This document shows positions 43,165 through 50,885 of a stretch of 64,000 bases of DNA, one piece after another. This DNA comes from Thermodesulforhabdaceae bacterium. GTDB taxonomy: Bacteria > Desulfobacterota > Syntrophobacteria > Syntrophobacterales > Thermodesulforhabdaceae. The notes beneath the pieces are model-generated. The model saw nothing but the letters and a program-made list of their open reading frames with translations, was not told where the DNA came from and ran no database searches. The DNA is taken from positions 116,645 to 180,644 of the forward strand of contig JBBFKT010000003.1 in NCBI GenBank assembly GCA_037482015.1, read 5' to 3'. Made by a program: the position numbers and the translations under genes. Position 1 is the stretch's first letter; each line of letters begins with the position of its first letter.

Positions 43165-44562
43165 TTACTTCTGGTGAAAAAAAACCTTTTTCATAACTTC
43201 TTTTAGAGTTTTTACTCCTATAAGTTTTGCGTCTTTTGCTATGGGCTCATGATTTAATTGATCGGCAGTAGAGGCAGGAATCAGAATCTCGTTAAACCCA
43301 AGTCGCATAGCTTCTGTAAGCCTAAGAAGGCTGTAGCCCACTCCCCGGATTTCTCCTGTAAGACCTACTTCTCCCCAGGCTACCATCTGAGGTGGCAAAG
43401 GACGATCGAGGCTACTGCTCATGATGGCAAGACAGACAGGAAGATCGGCAGCCGGTTCAGTAAGACGAATGCCTCCTGCAACGTTTATAAAAAGGTCATT
43501 CTGAGCAAAGGAAAGCTGAAGTTGTTTTTCCAGAACCGCCATAAGAAGCGAAGCTCTTCCGCTATCAAATCCTATGGTTGTTCGGCGTGGAAGAGCGAGA
43601 GAACTGTAAGTTACAAGCGCTTGAATTTCCACAAGTAGAGGTCTTGTGCCCTCGACCATTGCCATTACCACGGAACCGGGAGTGTCAACAGGGCGTTCGG
43701 CAAGAAGCATCTGAGACGGATTCGTAACTTCTTGAAGTCCCCGTTCTTTCATTTCGAAAACGCCCACTTCGTTGGTAGAACCATACCGGTTTTTGACTGA
43801 ACGAAGAAGACGAAAAGCGTGAGTAGGATCACCTTCAAGATAAAGCACCACATCAACAAGATGTTCGAGAGCCTTGGGACCTGCAATCGCTCCCTCTTTG
43901 TTCACATGTCCCACGACAATGACCGTAACCTGAGAAAGCTTTGCAAGCTGTAGCAAACGATCAGCACAGTAACGTATCTGGCTCACAGTGCCAGGAGCAG
44001 CATCAACAAGAGAAGATGCCACAGTTTGAATCGAATCTATTGCAAGAATTTCAATTCCGTTTCGCTGAGAATGAACCACATCCAAAACAGCCTCAAGAGA
44101 TGTTTCGGTAAGTAGCATGATAGGGCGATCAGCGAGACCAAGTCTTTCGGCTCGAAGTCTGATTTGCCTGGCACTTTCTTCCCCAGACACATAAAGCACT
44201 TTGTGGGAAGTGCTGAGAGTTGCAAGAACCTGAAGGAGAAGGGTGGATTTTCCCATACCCGGATCTCCGGCAATGAGCACCAAAGATCCAGGCACAAGAC
44301 CACCGCCCAGGACTCGATCCCACTCCAAAATGGGCGTGTTAATACGATATTCCGGCGTAAGCTCAACATCACTAAGGAATTGAACCTCGGGCGGACTTGA
44401 TGTAAAAGATCTGCCCCCTCGAATTGACGATTCTCGAGGAACAGCGACAACATTCTCAAAGCTATCCCACAGACCACACTCCGGGCACTTTCCCAGCCAC
44501 TTTGGAGATTCGTAACCGCAAGAGGCACACCTGTAGAGACTTTTTTCCTGCTTTTTTGCCAT
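43165..44562 (-). CDS. radA: DNA repair ATPase RadA/Sms
   Basis: 465 residues. Zinc finger CASCGYESPKWLGKCPEC at the N-terminus, RecA-like ATPase with Walker A GDPGMGKST, the RadA motif KNRYG (usually KNRFG) near residue 255 and a C-terminal Lon-protease-like domain (GFDSGRASLLMAVLEKQ). RadA extends heteroduplex during recombination. The start at ATG 44562 follows the DtxR-type regulator stop by two bases, so the two are co-transcribed. The alternative TTG at 44568 would overlap. Confidence 0.95.
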   Translation of the reverse strand: MAKKQEKSLYRCASCGYESPKWLGKCPECGLWDSFENVVAVPRESSIRGGRSFTSSPPEVQFLSDVELTPEYRINTPILEWDRVLGGGLVPGSLVLIAGDPGMGKSTLLLQVLATLSTSHKVLYVSGEESARQIRLRAERLGLADRPIMLLTETSLEAVLDVVHSQRNGIEILAIDSIQTVASSLVDAAPGTVSQIRYCADRLLQLAKLSQVTVIVVGHVNKEGAIAGPKALEHLVDVVLYLEGDPTHAFRLLRSVKNRYGSTNEVGVFEMKERGLQEVTNPSQMLLAERPVDTPGSVVMAMVEGTRPLLVEIQALVTYSSLALPRRTTIGFDSGRASLLMAVLEKQLQLSFAQNDLFINVAGGIRLTEPAADLPVCLAIMSSSLDRPLPPQMVAWGEVGLTGEIRGVGYSLLRLTEAMRLGFNEILIPASTADQLNHEPIAKDAKLIGVKTLKEVMKKVFFHQK

Positions 44563-44564
44563 GT

Positions 44565-45107
44565 TCAAGTCTTTTCGGGAACAGGTAAATCTGTCCTGGA
44601 AGGTTCAAGAAGAGATGAAAGTTTTTCCATGCACTGCTCAATGCACGTTCGACAAGATTCAGGAGATATTCCCTGTTCACAAAACTCCTCAAAGGCGTCA
44701 AACCATTCGGAACCCGCTCTAGGACATCGATTAAGGAATTCCAAAAATTTTACCAACCGTTCAATAGCATGAGGCTGTATAGCATGCTCTATCCGGCAAG
44801 CGTTTTGTTCAGCTTCTTCCGGACTGAGTTTTAAGACTTTGCTGAAAAACTCTTTAAGAATTCGATGTCTGTAGAGAATTTCTTCAGCTATTTTTTTTCC
44901 TTCTGCTGTAAGAGTCACGTAACTATAAGGTGTGTAATAAATAAGTCCTCGCACTGCAAGCGCCTTCAGTGCACCAGTAACCGATGCTCGCTGGACGTGC
45001 ATATAATCCGCAATATCCTTCGCTCGAGCGACTCGGTATTTTTGTTCGAGGACGTAGATTGCTTCGAGATAGTCTTCAAGACTTGCAGAAACCTTATGAC
45101 TTTCCAT
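44565..45107 (-). CDS. DtxR/MntR-family metal-dependent transcriptional regulator
   Basis: 180 residues. The N-terminal winged helix (SASLEDYLEAIYVLEQ, RAKDIADYMHVQRASVTGALKAL, LTAEGKKIAEEI) is followed by a metal-binding/dimer domain (EEAEQNACRIEHAIQPHAIERLV) with the Cys/Glu/His ligands typical of the family. A Cys-rich tail (PESCRTCIEQCMEK) is unusual and may bind metal or a cluster. The start is MESHKVSAS at ATG 45107; an open frame extends 77 codons upstream but has no family similarity. Likely controls iron or manganese transport; targets are not evident here. Confidence 0.9.
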   Translation of the reverse strand: MESHKVSASLEDYLEAIYVLEQKYRVARAKDIADYMHVQRASVTGALKALAVRGLIYYTPYSYVTLTAEGKKIAEEILYRHRILKEFFSKVLKLSPEEAEQNACRIEHAIQPHAIERLVKFLEFLNRCPRAGSEWFDAFEEFCEQGISPESCRTCIEQCMEKLSSLLEPSRTDLPVPEKT

Positions 45108-45266
45108 GATTAGTAGCCCCTGTCCCTCATAAAAAAATTCTTTTCGCTTCAACAATGTTAATCTACTCCTTAAAGAATTTGTTAGCAAAAACTTTTTTGT
45201 TGCCCTTGATATTTTTTCATGATAAAAAGCCACCATCAAAATTAACGAAAGAAAAGGAGAGCAAAG

Positions 45267-46178
45267 ATGAAAGGGAGAGTTCAAGGAAGCTTGATTCTTC
45301 TTTTCACCTTCCTTGTTGCTTTTTTGGTTAATTTTCAATGTCTTGCAGAAACAGTATCAAGCGGGAAGATTACCTTTGAAAGGCAATTGGTTCGTGAACC
45401 TGGATTATTTGACCTGGACCACCCGCTGGTAAATCACTATGTAGAAAAACTGGGGAAGAACAATTTTCATCTCATAATGAAAAGATTGAATCGCTACGAA
45501 GACATGATAAGGAAGGTGTTAAGAGAAAATGGAGTGCCAGAGGAGTTGATTTTTGTAAGTTTTGTGGAAAGCGGGGGACATCCAAGAGCCATAGGAAGAG
45601 ATGGCTCAGGAGCAGCGGGGCTCTGGCAGCTTACCCCTTCTACAGCTCGTTCCATTGGTCTTACTGTAAACAAGCGAATAGACGAGCGCCTGGATCCCTT
45701 CAAGTCAACTTTTGCTGTAGCTCGTTTTTTTCGTGATCTTTACGAAAAATTTCACTCTTGGCCTCTGGTGCTAGCTGCTTTCAACATGGGTGAAAATGCT
45801 CTTTTTAACAAGCTAGCAAAACACAGAACTGAAGACTTTAATGATCTTTGCAAACGTGGTGCAATACCAAAACAAACCAGAAACTACATATTCAAAGTCT
45901 ATGCAGCAGCTCGCCTTGGTAGAAAAAGCGATATAAAAGATGAGGAAACAAAGCGATATGTAAAAATCGACGCTACCTGGAATGTTGTCCTTACGGAATC
46001 CGTCACAATGGAAGAGCTTGCTGAGATCACCGGCGTCCCTCTGGATGTCTTAATGAAGATAAACCCTGCTTTCGTCTCCCCCTTCGTCAGGATCAAAAAA
46101 GGAACCTTTGTAACCATTCCTATTGAAGCTAAAGAACGGTATATAATGATATTGGGTTATGGTGGAAGTCGGTATTAA
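45267..46178 (+). CDS. lytic transglycosylase (SLT domain) with LysM-like C-terminus
   Basis: 303 residues with a Sec signal peptide (to about residue 27, FQCLA). The SLT domain has the catalytic Glu in FVSFVESGGHP, then GSGAAGLWQLTPSTAR and VLAAFNMGENAL, matching MltD-type enzymes. The C-terminal EELAEITGVPLDVLMKINPAF followed by KKGTFVTIPIEA resembles a LysM peptidoglycan-binding motif. It cleaves peptidoglycan glycan strands in the periplasm. It is divergent from the DtxR-type gene and followed by two small helical genes. Confidence 0.92.
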   Translation: MKGRVQGSLILLFTFLVAFLVNFQCLAETVSSGKITFERQLVREPGLFDLDHPLVNHYVEKLGKNNFHLIMKRLNRYEDMIRKVLRENGVPEELIFVSFVESGGHPRAIGRDGSGAAGLWQLTPSTARSIGLTVNKRIDERLDPFKSTFAVARFFRDLYEKFHSWPLVLAAFNMGENALFNKLAKHRTEDFNDLCKRGAIPKQTRNYIFKVYAAARLGRKSDIKDEETKRYVKIDATWNVVLTESVTMEELAEITGVPLDVLMKINPAFVSPFVRIKKGTFVTIPIEAKERYIMILGYGGSRY

Positions 46179-46211
46179 TTAAAGAGCTTTAGGGAAGGGG
46201 AAAAGACTCTC

Positions 46212-46394
46212 GTGAGCATAAGGCAACTTGCGGCAGAACTTTACCGCATAACAAAAAAGGTGGAAGAATTAGAAAAAAAGCTTTCTGAACCTCTTGCGGA
46301 AATTGAGCGAAGAGAGCTTGAATTAGAACTAAAAGGAGCAAAAGCCGAGCGCGATAGACTAAGGCAGATGCTCGAAAAAGCAAAAGAAGCTTAA
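46212..46394 (+). CDS. small coiled-coil protein, unknown function
   Basis: 60 residues, GTG start with an AAGGGG 11 bases upstream. Almost entirely charged helix (ITKKVEELEKKLSE, IERRELELELKGAKAER, LRQMLEKAKEA). It follows the transglycosylase by 33 bases and resembles in layout the next small gene. No function is recognised. Confidence 0.6.
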   Translation: MSIRQLAAELYRITKKVEELEKKLSEPLAEIERRELELELKGAKAERDRLRQMLEKAKEA

Positions 46395-46497
46395 AGTTTA
46401 GGTATTAGCCAAAAAGCGTGGATTTTAATAAAGGTTTTTCGCAAAGTTATCATATACCTTTTTGGGTCATTAATTGCCTGATTTAGAGGTAATAAAA

Positions 46498-46785
46498 ATG
46501 CAGGAAAAAAAGCAATCTAACGGTGATGAAGATAAAATTTGTGTGTGTTGGGCGAGAGATGGGCGAGTAATGACGCCTCGGGAGGAAGAAATTCTCCGAG
46601 AAATTAGGTTAGTTCGCCAAGAATACGAAAGAATAAAAGAGCTACTTGAGAGATCGACATCTGATTCAGAGCGTAGCGAGCTTGAAAACAGGCTTCAAAA
46701 TCTTCGTTCCCGTCGCGAAGAACTGGAAAAAATTCGCATTGAAGCAGCTAAAGAACGTATGAAACTTTTGGGTCATGAAGAATAG
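46498..46785 (+). CDS. small helical protein, unknown function
   Basis: 95 residues from ATG 46498, chosen because GAGGT lies eight bases before it; a TTG at 46474 is less likely. A short N-terminal ICVCWARDGRVMTPREEE segment is followed by a charged coiled coil (EIRLVRQEYERIKELLE, SELENRLQNLRSRREELEK). The layout is similar to the 60-residue protein upstream, so the two may be related. It lies just before the aprBA promoter. Confidence 0.65.
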   Translation: MQEKKQSNGDEDKICVCWARDGRVMTPREEEILREIRLVRQEYERIKELLERSTSDSERSELENRLQNLRSRREELEKIRIEAAKERMKLLGHEE

Positions 46786-46794
46786 AAAAATTTT

Positions 46795-46810
46795 TTGTGA
46801 CAATTTGTGA
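46795..46810 (+). promoter_or_regulatory. direct repeats TTGTGA upstream of the aprBA promoter
   Basis: Two TTGTGA hexamers at 46795-46800 and 46805-46810, ten bases (one helical turn) apart and 17 bases upstream of the -35 box. The half-site resembles Rex, CRP/FNR and HcpR half-sites, but the repeats are direct and not palindromic, so the regulator cannot be named. Confidence 0.4.
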
Positions 46811-46827
46811 AAATCATCTTTTTTTTC

Positions 46828-46856
46828 TTGACTGATGTTTGAGAAAAGGATATTTA
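46828..46856 (+). promoter_or_regulatory. candidate sigma-70 promoter of aprBA
   Basis: TTGACT (46828-46833), 17 bases, TATTTA (46851-46856). It would give a leader of about 105 bases before the aprB ATG. The -35 is good and the -10 moderate. Confidence 0.5.
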
Positions 46857-46966
46857 TCTTGAGCGAAAAAGCACAATAAGGCATAAATCCCTAACAGCTT
46901 AGGGCTGTAGGGGAGTTGGTGAGTGGTAGGTGTTTGAGAGGAGTTAACCGTTTAGGAGGTGGAGAG

Positions 46967-47413
46967 ATGCCGAGCTATGTAATCCTGGAAAAATGCGATG
47001 GCTGCAAGGGGCAGGACAAGACAGCCTGTATGTACATCTGCCCCAACGACCTGATGGTGCTCGACAAAGAGCGGATGAAGGCTTACAACCGTGAGCCTGA
47101 ACTCTGCTGGGAATGCTACAACTGCGTAAAGATTTGTCCTCAGCAAGCTGTTGACATCCGAAGCTATGCGGACTTTGTGCCGCTTGGAGCAGCCGTTGTT
47201 CCGCTTCGTGGTTCTCAGGACATTATGTGGACCGTTAAGTTCCGCAATGGTGAAGTAAAACGCTTCAAGTTCCCCATCCGCACGACTCCTGAAGGTCAGG
47301 CAAAGCCCTGGCCGGATGAATGGGCAACCGGAACCGACGACATTAAGAGCCCGATTCTGTGCACCGAACCTGGTTCTACCTTGGCAGCAGAACTGCCAAC
47401 TTTGAAAAAGTAA
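46967..47413 (+). CDS. aprB: adenylylsulfate reductase, beta (iron-sulfur) subunit
   Basis: 148 residues. It opens PSYVILEKCDGCKGQDKTAC, then MYICPNDLM and CWECYNCVKICPQQAVDIR: two [4Fe-4S] sites as in AprB. The C-terminal tail (FRNGEVKRFKFPIRTTP) wraps around AprA in known structures. With AprA it reduces APS to sulfite and AMP in the cytoplasm, taking electrons from the Qmo complex. ATG 46967 follows TAGGAGGTGGAG, a very strong ribosome site. C-ending codons are frequent, consistent with high expression. Confidence 0.97.
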   Translation: MPSYVILEKCDGCKGQDKTACMYICPNDLMVLDKERMKAYNREPELCWECYNCVKICPQQAVDIRSYADFVPLGAAVVPLRGSQDIMWTVKFRNGEVKRFKFPIRTTPEGQAKPWPDEWATGTDDIKSPILCTEPGSTLAAELPTLKK

Positions 47414-47456
47414 GAAAGTTGTGTGAACCTGCGAAACACCTTAAGGAGGTGGAGAT

Positions 47457-49364
47457 ATGCAGCCTTTTGAAACTGTAGTAGTCGATACTGATCTTTTGAT
47501 TCTGGGTGGTGGTATGTCCGCCTGTGGAGCCGCCTTTGAGGCAGCCTACTGGGCGAAGAAGTATGGCCTCAAGGTAACGCTCGTTGACAAGGCGGCGGTT
47601 GACCGTTCTGGCGCCGTAGCAATGGGCCTTTCGGCTATCAACGAGTACATTGGTTACGGCAAGGGACAAAACACTGTTGAAGACTACGTCCGCTACGTCC
47701 GTCAGGACCTCATGGGCATCTCCCGTGAAGACCTGGTTTACGACATTGCTCGCCATGTTGACTCCTCTGTCCATCTTTTCGAAAAATGGGGTCTCCCCAT
47801 CTGGAAAGACGAAAAGGGCGAATACGTCCATGAAGGTCGTTGGCAGATCATGATCAACGGCGAATCCTACAAGGTAATCGTCGCTGAAGCTGCCAAGAAC
47901 GCAATGGCAACTCTGGGTGACAAAGGTGAAATTATTGAGCGTGTATTCATCGTTGAGCCTCTTGTAAACGGTGACACCTGTGTTGGTGCTGTAGGATTCA
48001 GCGTTCGTGAGCCCAAATTCTATGTTTTCAAAGCCAAAGCAACCATCGTGGGCATGGGTGGTGCGGTTCACGTGTTCCGTCCTCGTTCAGTCGGTGAAGG
48101 TCTTGGCCGTGCATGGTATCCACCTTGGAACTGCGGTTCCTCTGCCTACTTCACCATCAGGGCAGGAGCCGAAATGACCTGCCAAGAAGTGCGATTCATC
48201 CCCGTTCGATTCAAAGATGGTTATGGTCCTGTTGGTGCATGGTTCCTCCTTTTCAAATCTCGTGCAACTAATGCATTCGGCGGCGAATACATGGTTGAGC
48301 GAGCTGGCGAACTTCCCAAGTGGGCACCTTACGGAACAGGCAAGCCCATTCCAGCCAACCTCCGTAACTGGCTCGGTATGGAAGACATCATGGCTGGTAA
48401 GGGCCCAATCTACATGAGAACTGAAGAAGCTATCGCTAACCTCGCCGCTGCATACAAAGACGATCCCAAGGCCTTCAAGAAGAAAATGAAAGAACTTGAA
48501 GCCGAAGCTTGGGAAGACTTCCTTGACATGACCATTACTCAGTCCTTCCTCTGGGCTGCAACAAATGTCAAGCCCGAAGAAAAACCATCTGAAATTGCAG
48601 CTGCTGAGCCTTACTTCATCGGTTCTCACTCCGGTGCTTCCGGTGCCTGGGTATGTGGTCCTGAAGATGTGATGCCAGAAGAATACAAAGCCATGTGGAA
48701 AGACATCGGGCTCTACAACCGGATGTGCACCATTAAGGGCATGTTCTGCGCCGGTGACGCTGCTGGTGCTTCCAGCCATAAGTTCTCCTCCGGATCCCAT
48801 GCTGAAGGTCGTATCGCCGCTAAGGGCGCCATCGCTTACATCCTTGATAACAATAAGGCTCCCGAAGTCGATATGGCTAAGGTCGAAGAACTCAAGAAGC
48901 GCATTCTTAAGCCTCTCGAGATCTTCGAACAATACAGCCCGATTTCGAGCGATCCAGAAATCAACCCCAACTACATTATGCCCAAGATGTTCATGTTCCG
49001 TCTCCAGAAGATCATGGATGAATACGCAGGTGGCGTGACCGCTCAGTTCACCACCAACAAGCCAATGCTTGAAAGAGCCCTCGAACTCCTTACCTTCCTC
49101 AAAGAAGACTCTGAAAAACTCGCTGCTCGTGATCTCCATGAACTCATGAGGGCATGGGAAAACGTCCATCGTATGTGGATTGCTGAAAGCCATGTGCGTC
49201 ATGTTCTCTTCCGTGAAGAATCCAGATGGCCTGGTTACTACTTCAGAGCTGACTATCCCGATATGGACGAAAATAACTGGAGAGTCTTCGTAAACTCCGT
49301 GTGGAATCCTGCAACAGGCGAATGGACTATGAAGAAAGTTCCGGTGGTGAATCTGCCTGTCTAA
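47457..49364 (+). CDS. aprA: adenylylsulfate reductase, alpha (FAD) subunit
   Basis: 635 residues of the fumarate reductase/AprA flavoprotein family. The FAD-binding start is DLLILGGGMSACGAAFEA, followed by VDKAAVDRSGAVAMGLSAIN and, later, GMFCAGDAAGASSHKFSSGSHAEGR. RAWYPPWNCGSSAYF and the C-terminal RHVLFREESRWPGYYFRADYPD (arginine-rich active-site segment) match AprA. It follows aprB by 43 bases with AAGGAGGTGGAG before ATG. Strong codon bias produces long antisense frames that are not genes. The pair is followed by a strong terminator. Confidence 0.97.
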   Translation: MQPFETVVVDTDLLILGGGMSACGAAFEAAYWAKKYGLKVTLVDKAAVDRSGAVAMGLSAINEYIGYGKGQNTVEDYVRYVRQDLMGISREDLVYDIARHVDSSVHLFEKWGLPIWKDEKGEYVHEGRWQIMINGESYKVIVAEAAKNAMATLGDKGEIIERVFIVEPLVNGDTCVGAVGFSVREPKFYVFKAKATIVGMGGAVHVFRPRSVGEGLGRAWYPPWNCGSSAYFTIRAGAEMTCQEVRFIPVRFKDGYGPVGAWFLLFKSRATNAFGGEYMVERAGELPKWAPYGTGKPIPANLRNWLGMEDIMAGKGPIYMRTEEAIANLAAAYKDDPKAFKKKMKELEAEAWEDFLDMTITQSFLWAATNVKPEEKPSEIAAAEPYFIGSHSGASGAWVCGPEDVMPEEYKAMWKDIGLYNRMCTIKGMFCAGDAAGASSHKFSSGSHAEGRIAAKGAIAYILDNNKAPEVDMAKVEELKKRILKPLEIFEQYSPISSDPEINPNYIMPKMFMFRLQKIMDEYAGGVTAQFTTNKPMLERALELLTFLKEDSEKLAARDLHELMRAWENVHRMWIAESHVRHVLFREESRWPGYYFRADYPDMDENNWRVFVNSVWNPATGEWTMKKVPVVNLPV

Positions 49365-49392
49365 TAAAACAGTGACTGCTTAGATAAAATAG

Positions 49393-49427
49393 CCCCGGAG
49401 GCTCATGGAGCTTCCGGGGTTTTTTTT
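49393..49427 (+). terminator. intrinsic terminator of aprBA
   Basis: CCCCGGAGGCTC pairs with GAGCTTCCGGGG (12 bp, one G-U pair) across a three-base ATG loop, followed by eight T. It separates the aprBA transcript from the qmo genes. Confidence 0.92.
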
Positions 49428-49624
49428 GATGGAAATTGAATTTACTCTTCAGCTTTCTATGTGCTATTGAAACACTCGTTAATGTCGTTCTGGGAGGGGG
49501 AACCAAAATATAATATATTTGCCGACACTTTGACCAGAAAATGGCAAAAAGCTTTTCCCACATTCCAGAGTGACAAACTCGCCTGAAGAAAGCTGAAGAA
49601 AAAAGAATGATGGAGGAATGGAGC

Positions 49625-50881
49625 ATGAGTGGATCGACTAATCGGAGCATTCTTGTAGTGGGAGGAGGTATCAGCGGAATTAGTGCTGCAATAGAAGCCG
49701 CTGAAGCTGGTTGTCAAGTCTATCTTGTTGAAAAGGAACCCTATCTTGGCGGGCGAGTTGCAAGAATGAACAAATACTTTCCTAAACTCTGCCCACCAAA
49801 TTGCGGCTTAGAAATCAATTTCCGCCGTATTAAAAACAACCCCAGAATCCGATTTTTCACTATGGCAGAAGTGACAAAGATTTCCGGAACGCCCGGAAAT
49901 TTTGACGTCACCATTAAACTTAATCCCCGCTACATCAATGAACACTGCACCGCCTGCGGAAAATGCGAAGAAGCCGCTACAACAACCTTCCCCAATCCAT
50001 TTAATTACGGCATCGATACGGTAAAATCAGTTTATTTGCCCAACGATTTCTGCTTCCCTCTCCGCTACGTGCTTGATGCAAGAATTATCGGCACAGAAGA
50101 AGCAGAAAAGATCAAAAACTCTTGTCCTTATAATGCTGTTGATCTTTCCATGACACCCAAAGAGTTTGATCTAAATGTTAGCGCTATCGTCTGGGCTACG
50201 GGATGGAAACCCTATGACGCTGAAAAAATTCTTTACTATGGTTTTGGAAAAAATCCAGATGTCATCACAAACGTCATGATGGAACGTTACGCCTCTACCG
50301 ATGGTCCCACCAATGGACAGATTGTTCGTCCATCTGATGGAAAACCAGTAGAAAAAGTTGCCTTTATTCAATGTGCAGGTTCCCGAGACGAAAATCATCT
50401 TCCCTATTGTTCAGGCATATGCTGTCTTGCATCGCTTAAACAGGCTACTTACGTGCTGGATCAAAATCAGGAAGCAAAAGTCTTTATCTACTATATCGAC
50501 ATTCGTGCTCTCGGGCGATACGAAGATTTCTTCAACAAAGTGCAGTCTGATCCTCGCGTTACGCTCATAAAAGGCAAAGCCGGAGAAATAAGAAGGTTGC
50601 CGTCGGGTAAGATTATGGTTCAAGCTGAAGATCAAACAACTGGAACAATAACCAAAGAAGAATTTGACCTGGTGGTATTAGCTACCGGTATGGTTCCTTC
50701 TACAGCAGATGAAACTCTCCCAATGGATGTGGCTCTCGATCCAAGTGGTTTTTTACTCGATAATGACACAACCGGTATAATCCCTGCTGGATGTGTAAAA
50801 CAACCCGCTGATGTAGCCACATCGGTTCAGGACGCTACGGCGGCTGCCTTAAAGGCTCTTCAGTTTACGGTGAGGAGGTAG
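49625..50881 (+). CDS. qmoA: quinone-interacting membrane-bound oxidoreductase subunit A (HdrA-like flavoprotein)
   Basis: 418 residues. FAD-binding opening SILVVGGGISGISAAIEAAE, then VEKEPYLGGRVARMNKYFPK, PPNCGLEINFR and a cluster motif HCTACGKCEEA. These match QmoA, a HdrA-related flavin/Fe-S protein that passes electrons between menaquinol and AprAB. ATG 49625 is chosen over an ATG at 49607 because GGAGG lies eight bases before it. It has its own upstream region after the aprBA terminator and is four bases from qmoB. Confidence 0.95.
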   Translation: MSGSTNRSILVVGGGISGISAAIEAAEAGCQVYLVEKEPYLGGRVARMNKYFPKLCPPNCGLEINFRRIKNNPRIRFFTMAEVTKISGTPGNFDVTIKLNPRYINEHCTACGKCEEAATTTFPNPFNYGIDTVKSVYLPNDFCFPLRYVLDARIIGTEEAEKIKNSCPYNAVDLSMTPKEFDLNVSAIVWATGWKPYDAEKILYYGFGKNPDVITNVMMERYASTDGPTNGQIVRPSDGKPVEKVAFIQCAGSRDENHLPYCSGICCLASLKQATYVLDQNQEAKVFIYYIDIRALGRYEDFFNKVQSDPRVTLIKGKAGEIRRLPSGKIMVQAEDQTTGTITKEEFDLVVLATGMVPSTADETLPMDVALDPSGFLLDNDTTGIIPAGCVKQPADVATSVQDATAAALKALQFTVRR

Positions 50882-50885
50882 TCCA

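Noticed and set aside
44037-44528. 163-codon minus-strand open frame inside radA
   Set aside because: Out-of-frame shadow of RadA, which has all family motifs in the chosen frame.
45108-45338. 77-codon N-terminal extension of the DtxR-type regulator
   Set aside because: Not similar to the family, lacks a ribosome site, and would overlap the divergent transglycosylase start region.
47376-48071. 231-codon minus-strand open frame opposite aprB/aprA
   Set aside because: Antisense shadow of the apr genes, no recognisable domain.
48087-49202. 371-codon minus-strand open frame opposite aprA
   Set aside because: It results from the strong codon bias of aprA; no homology features, and aprA on the plus strand is certain.
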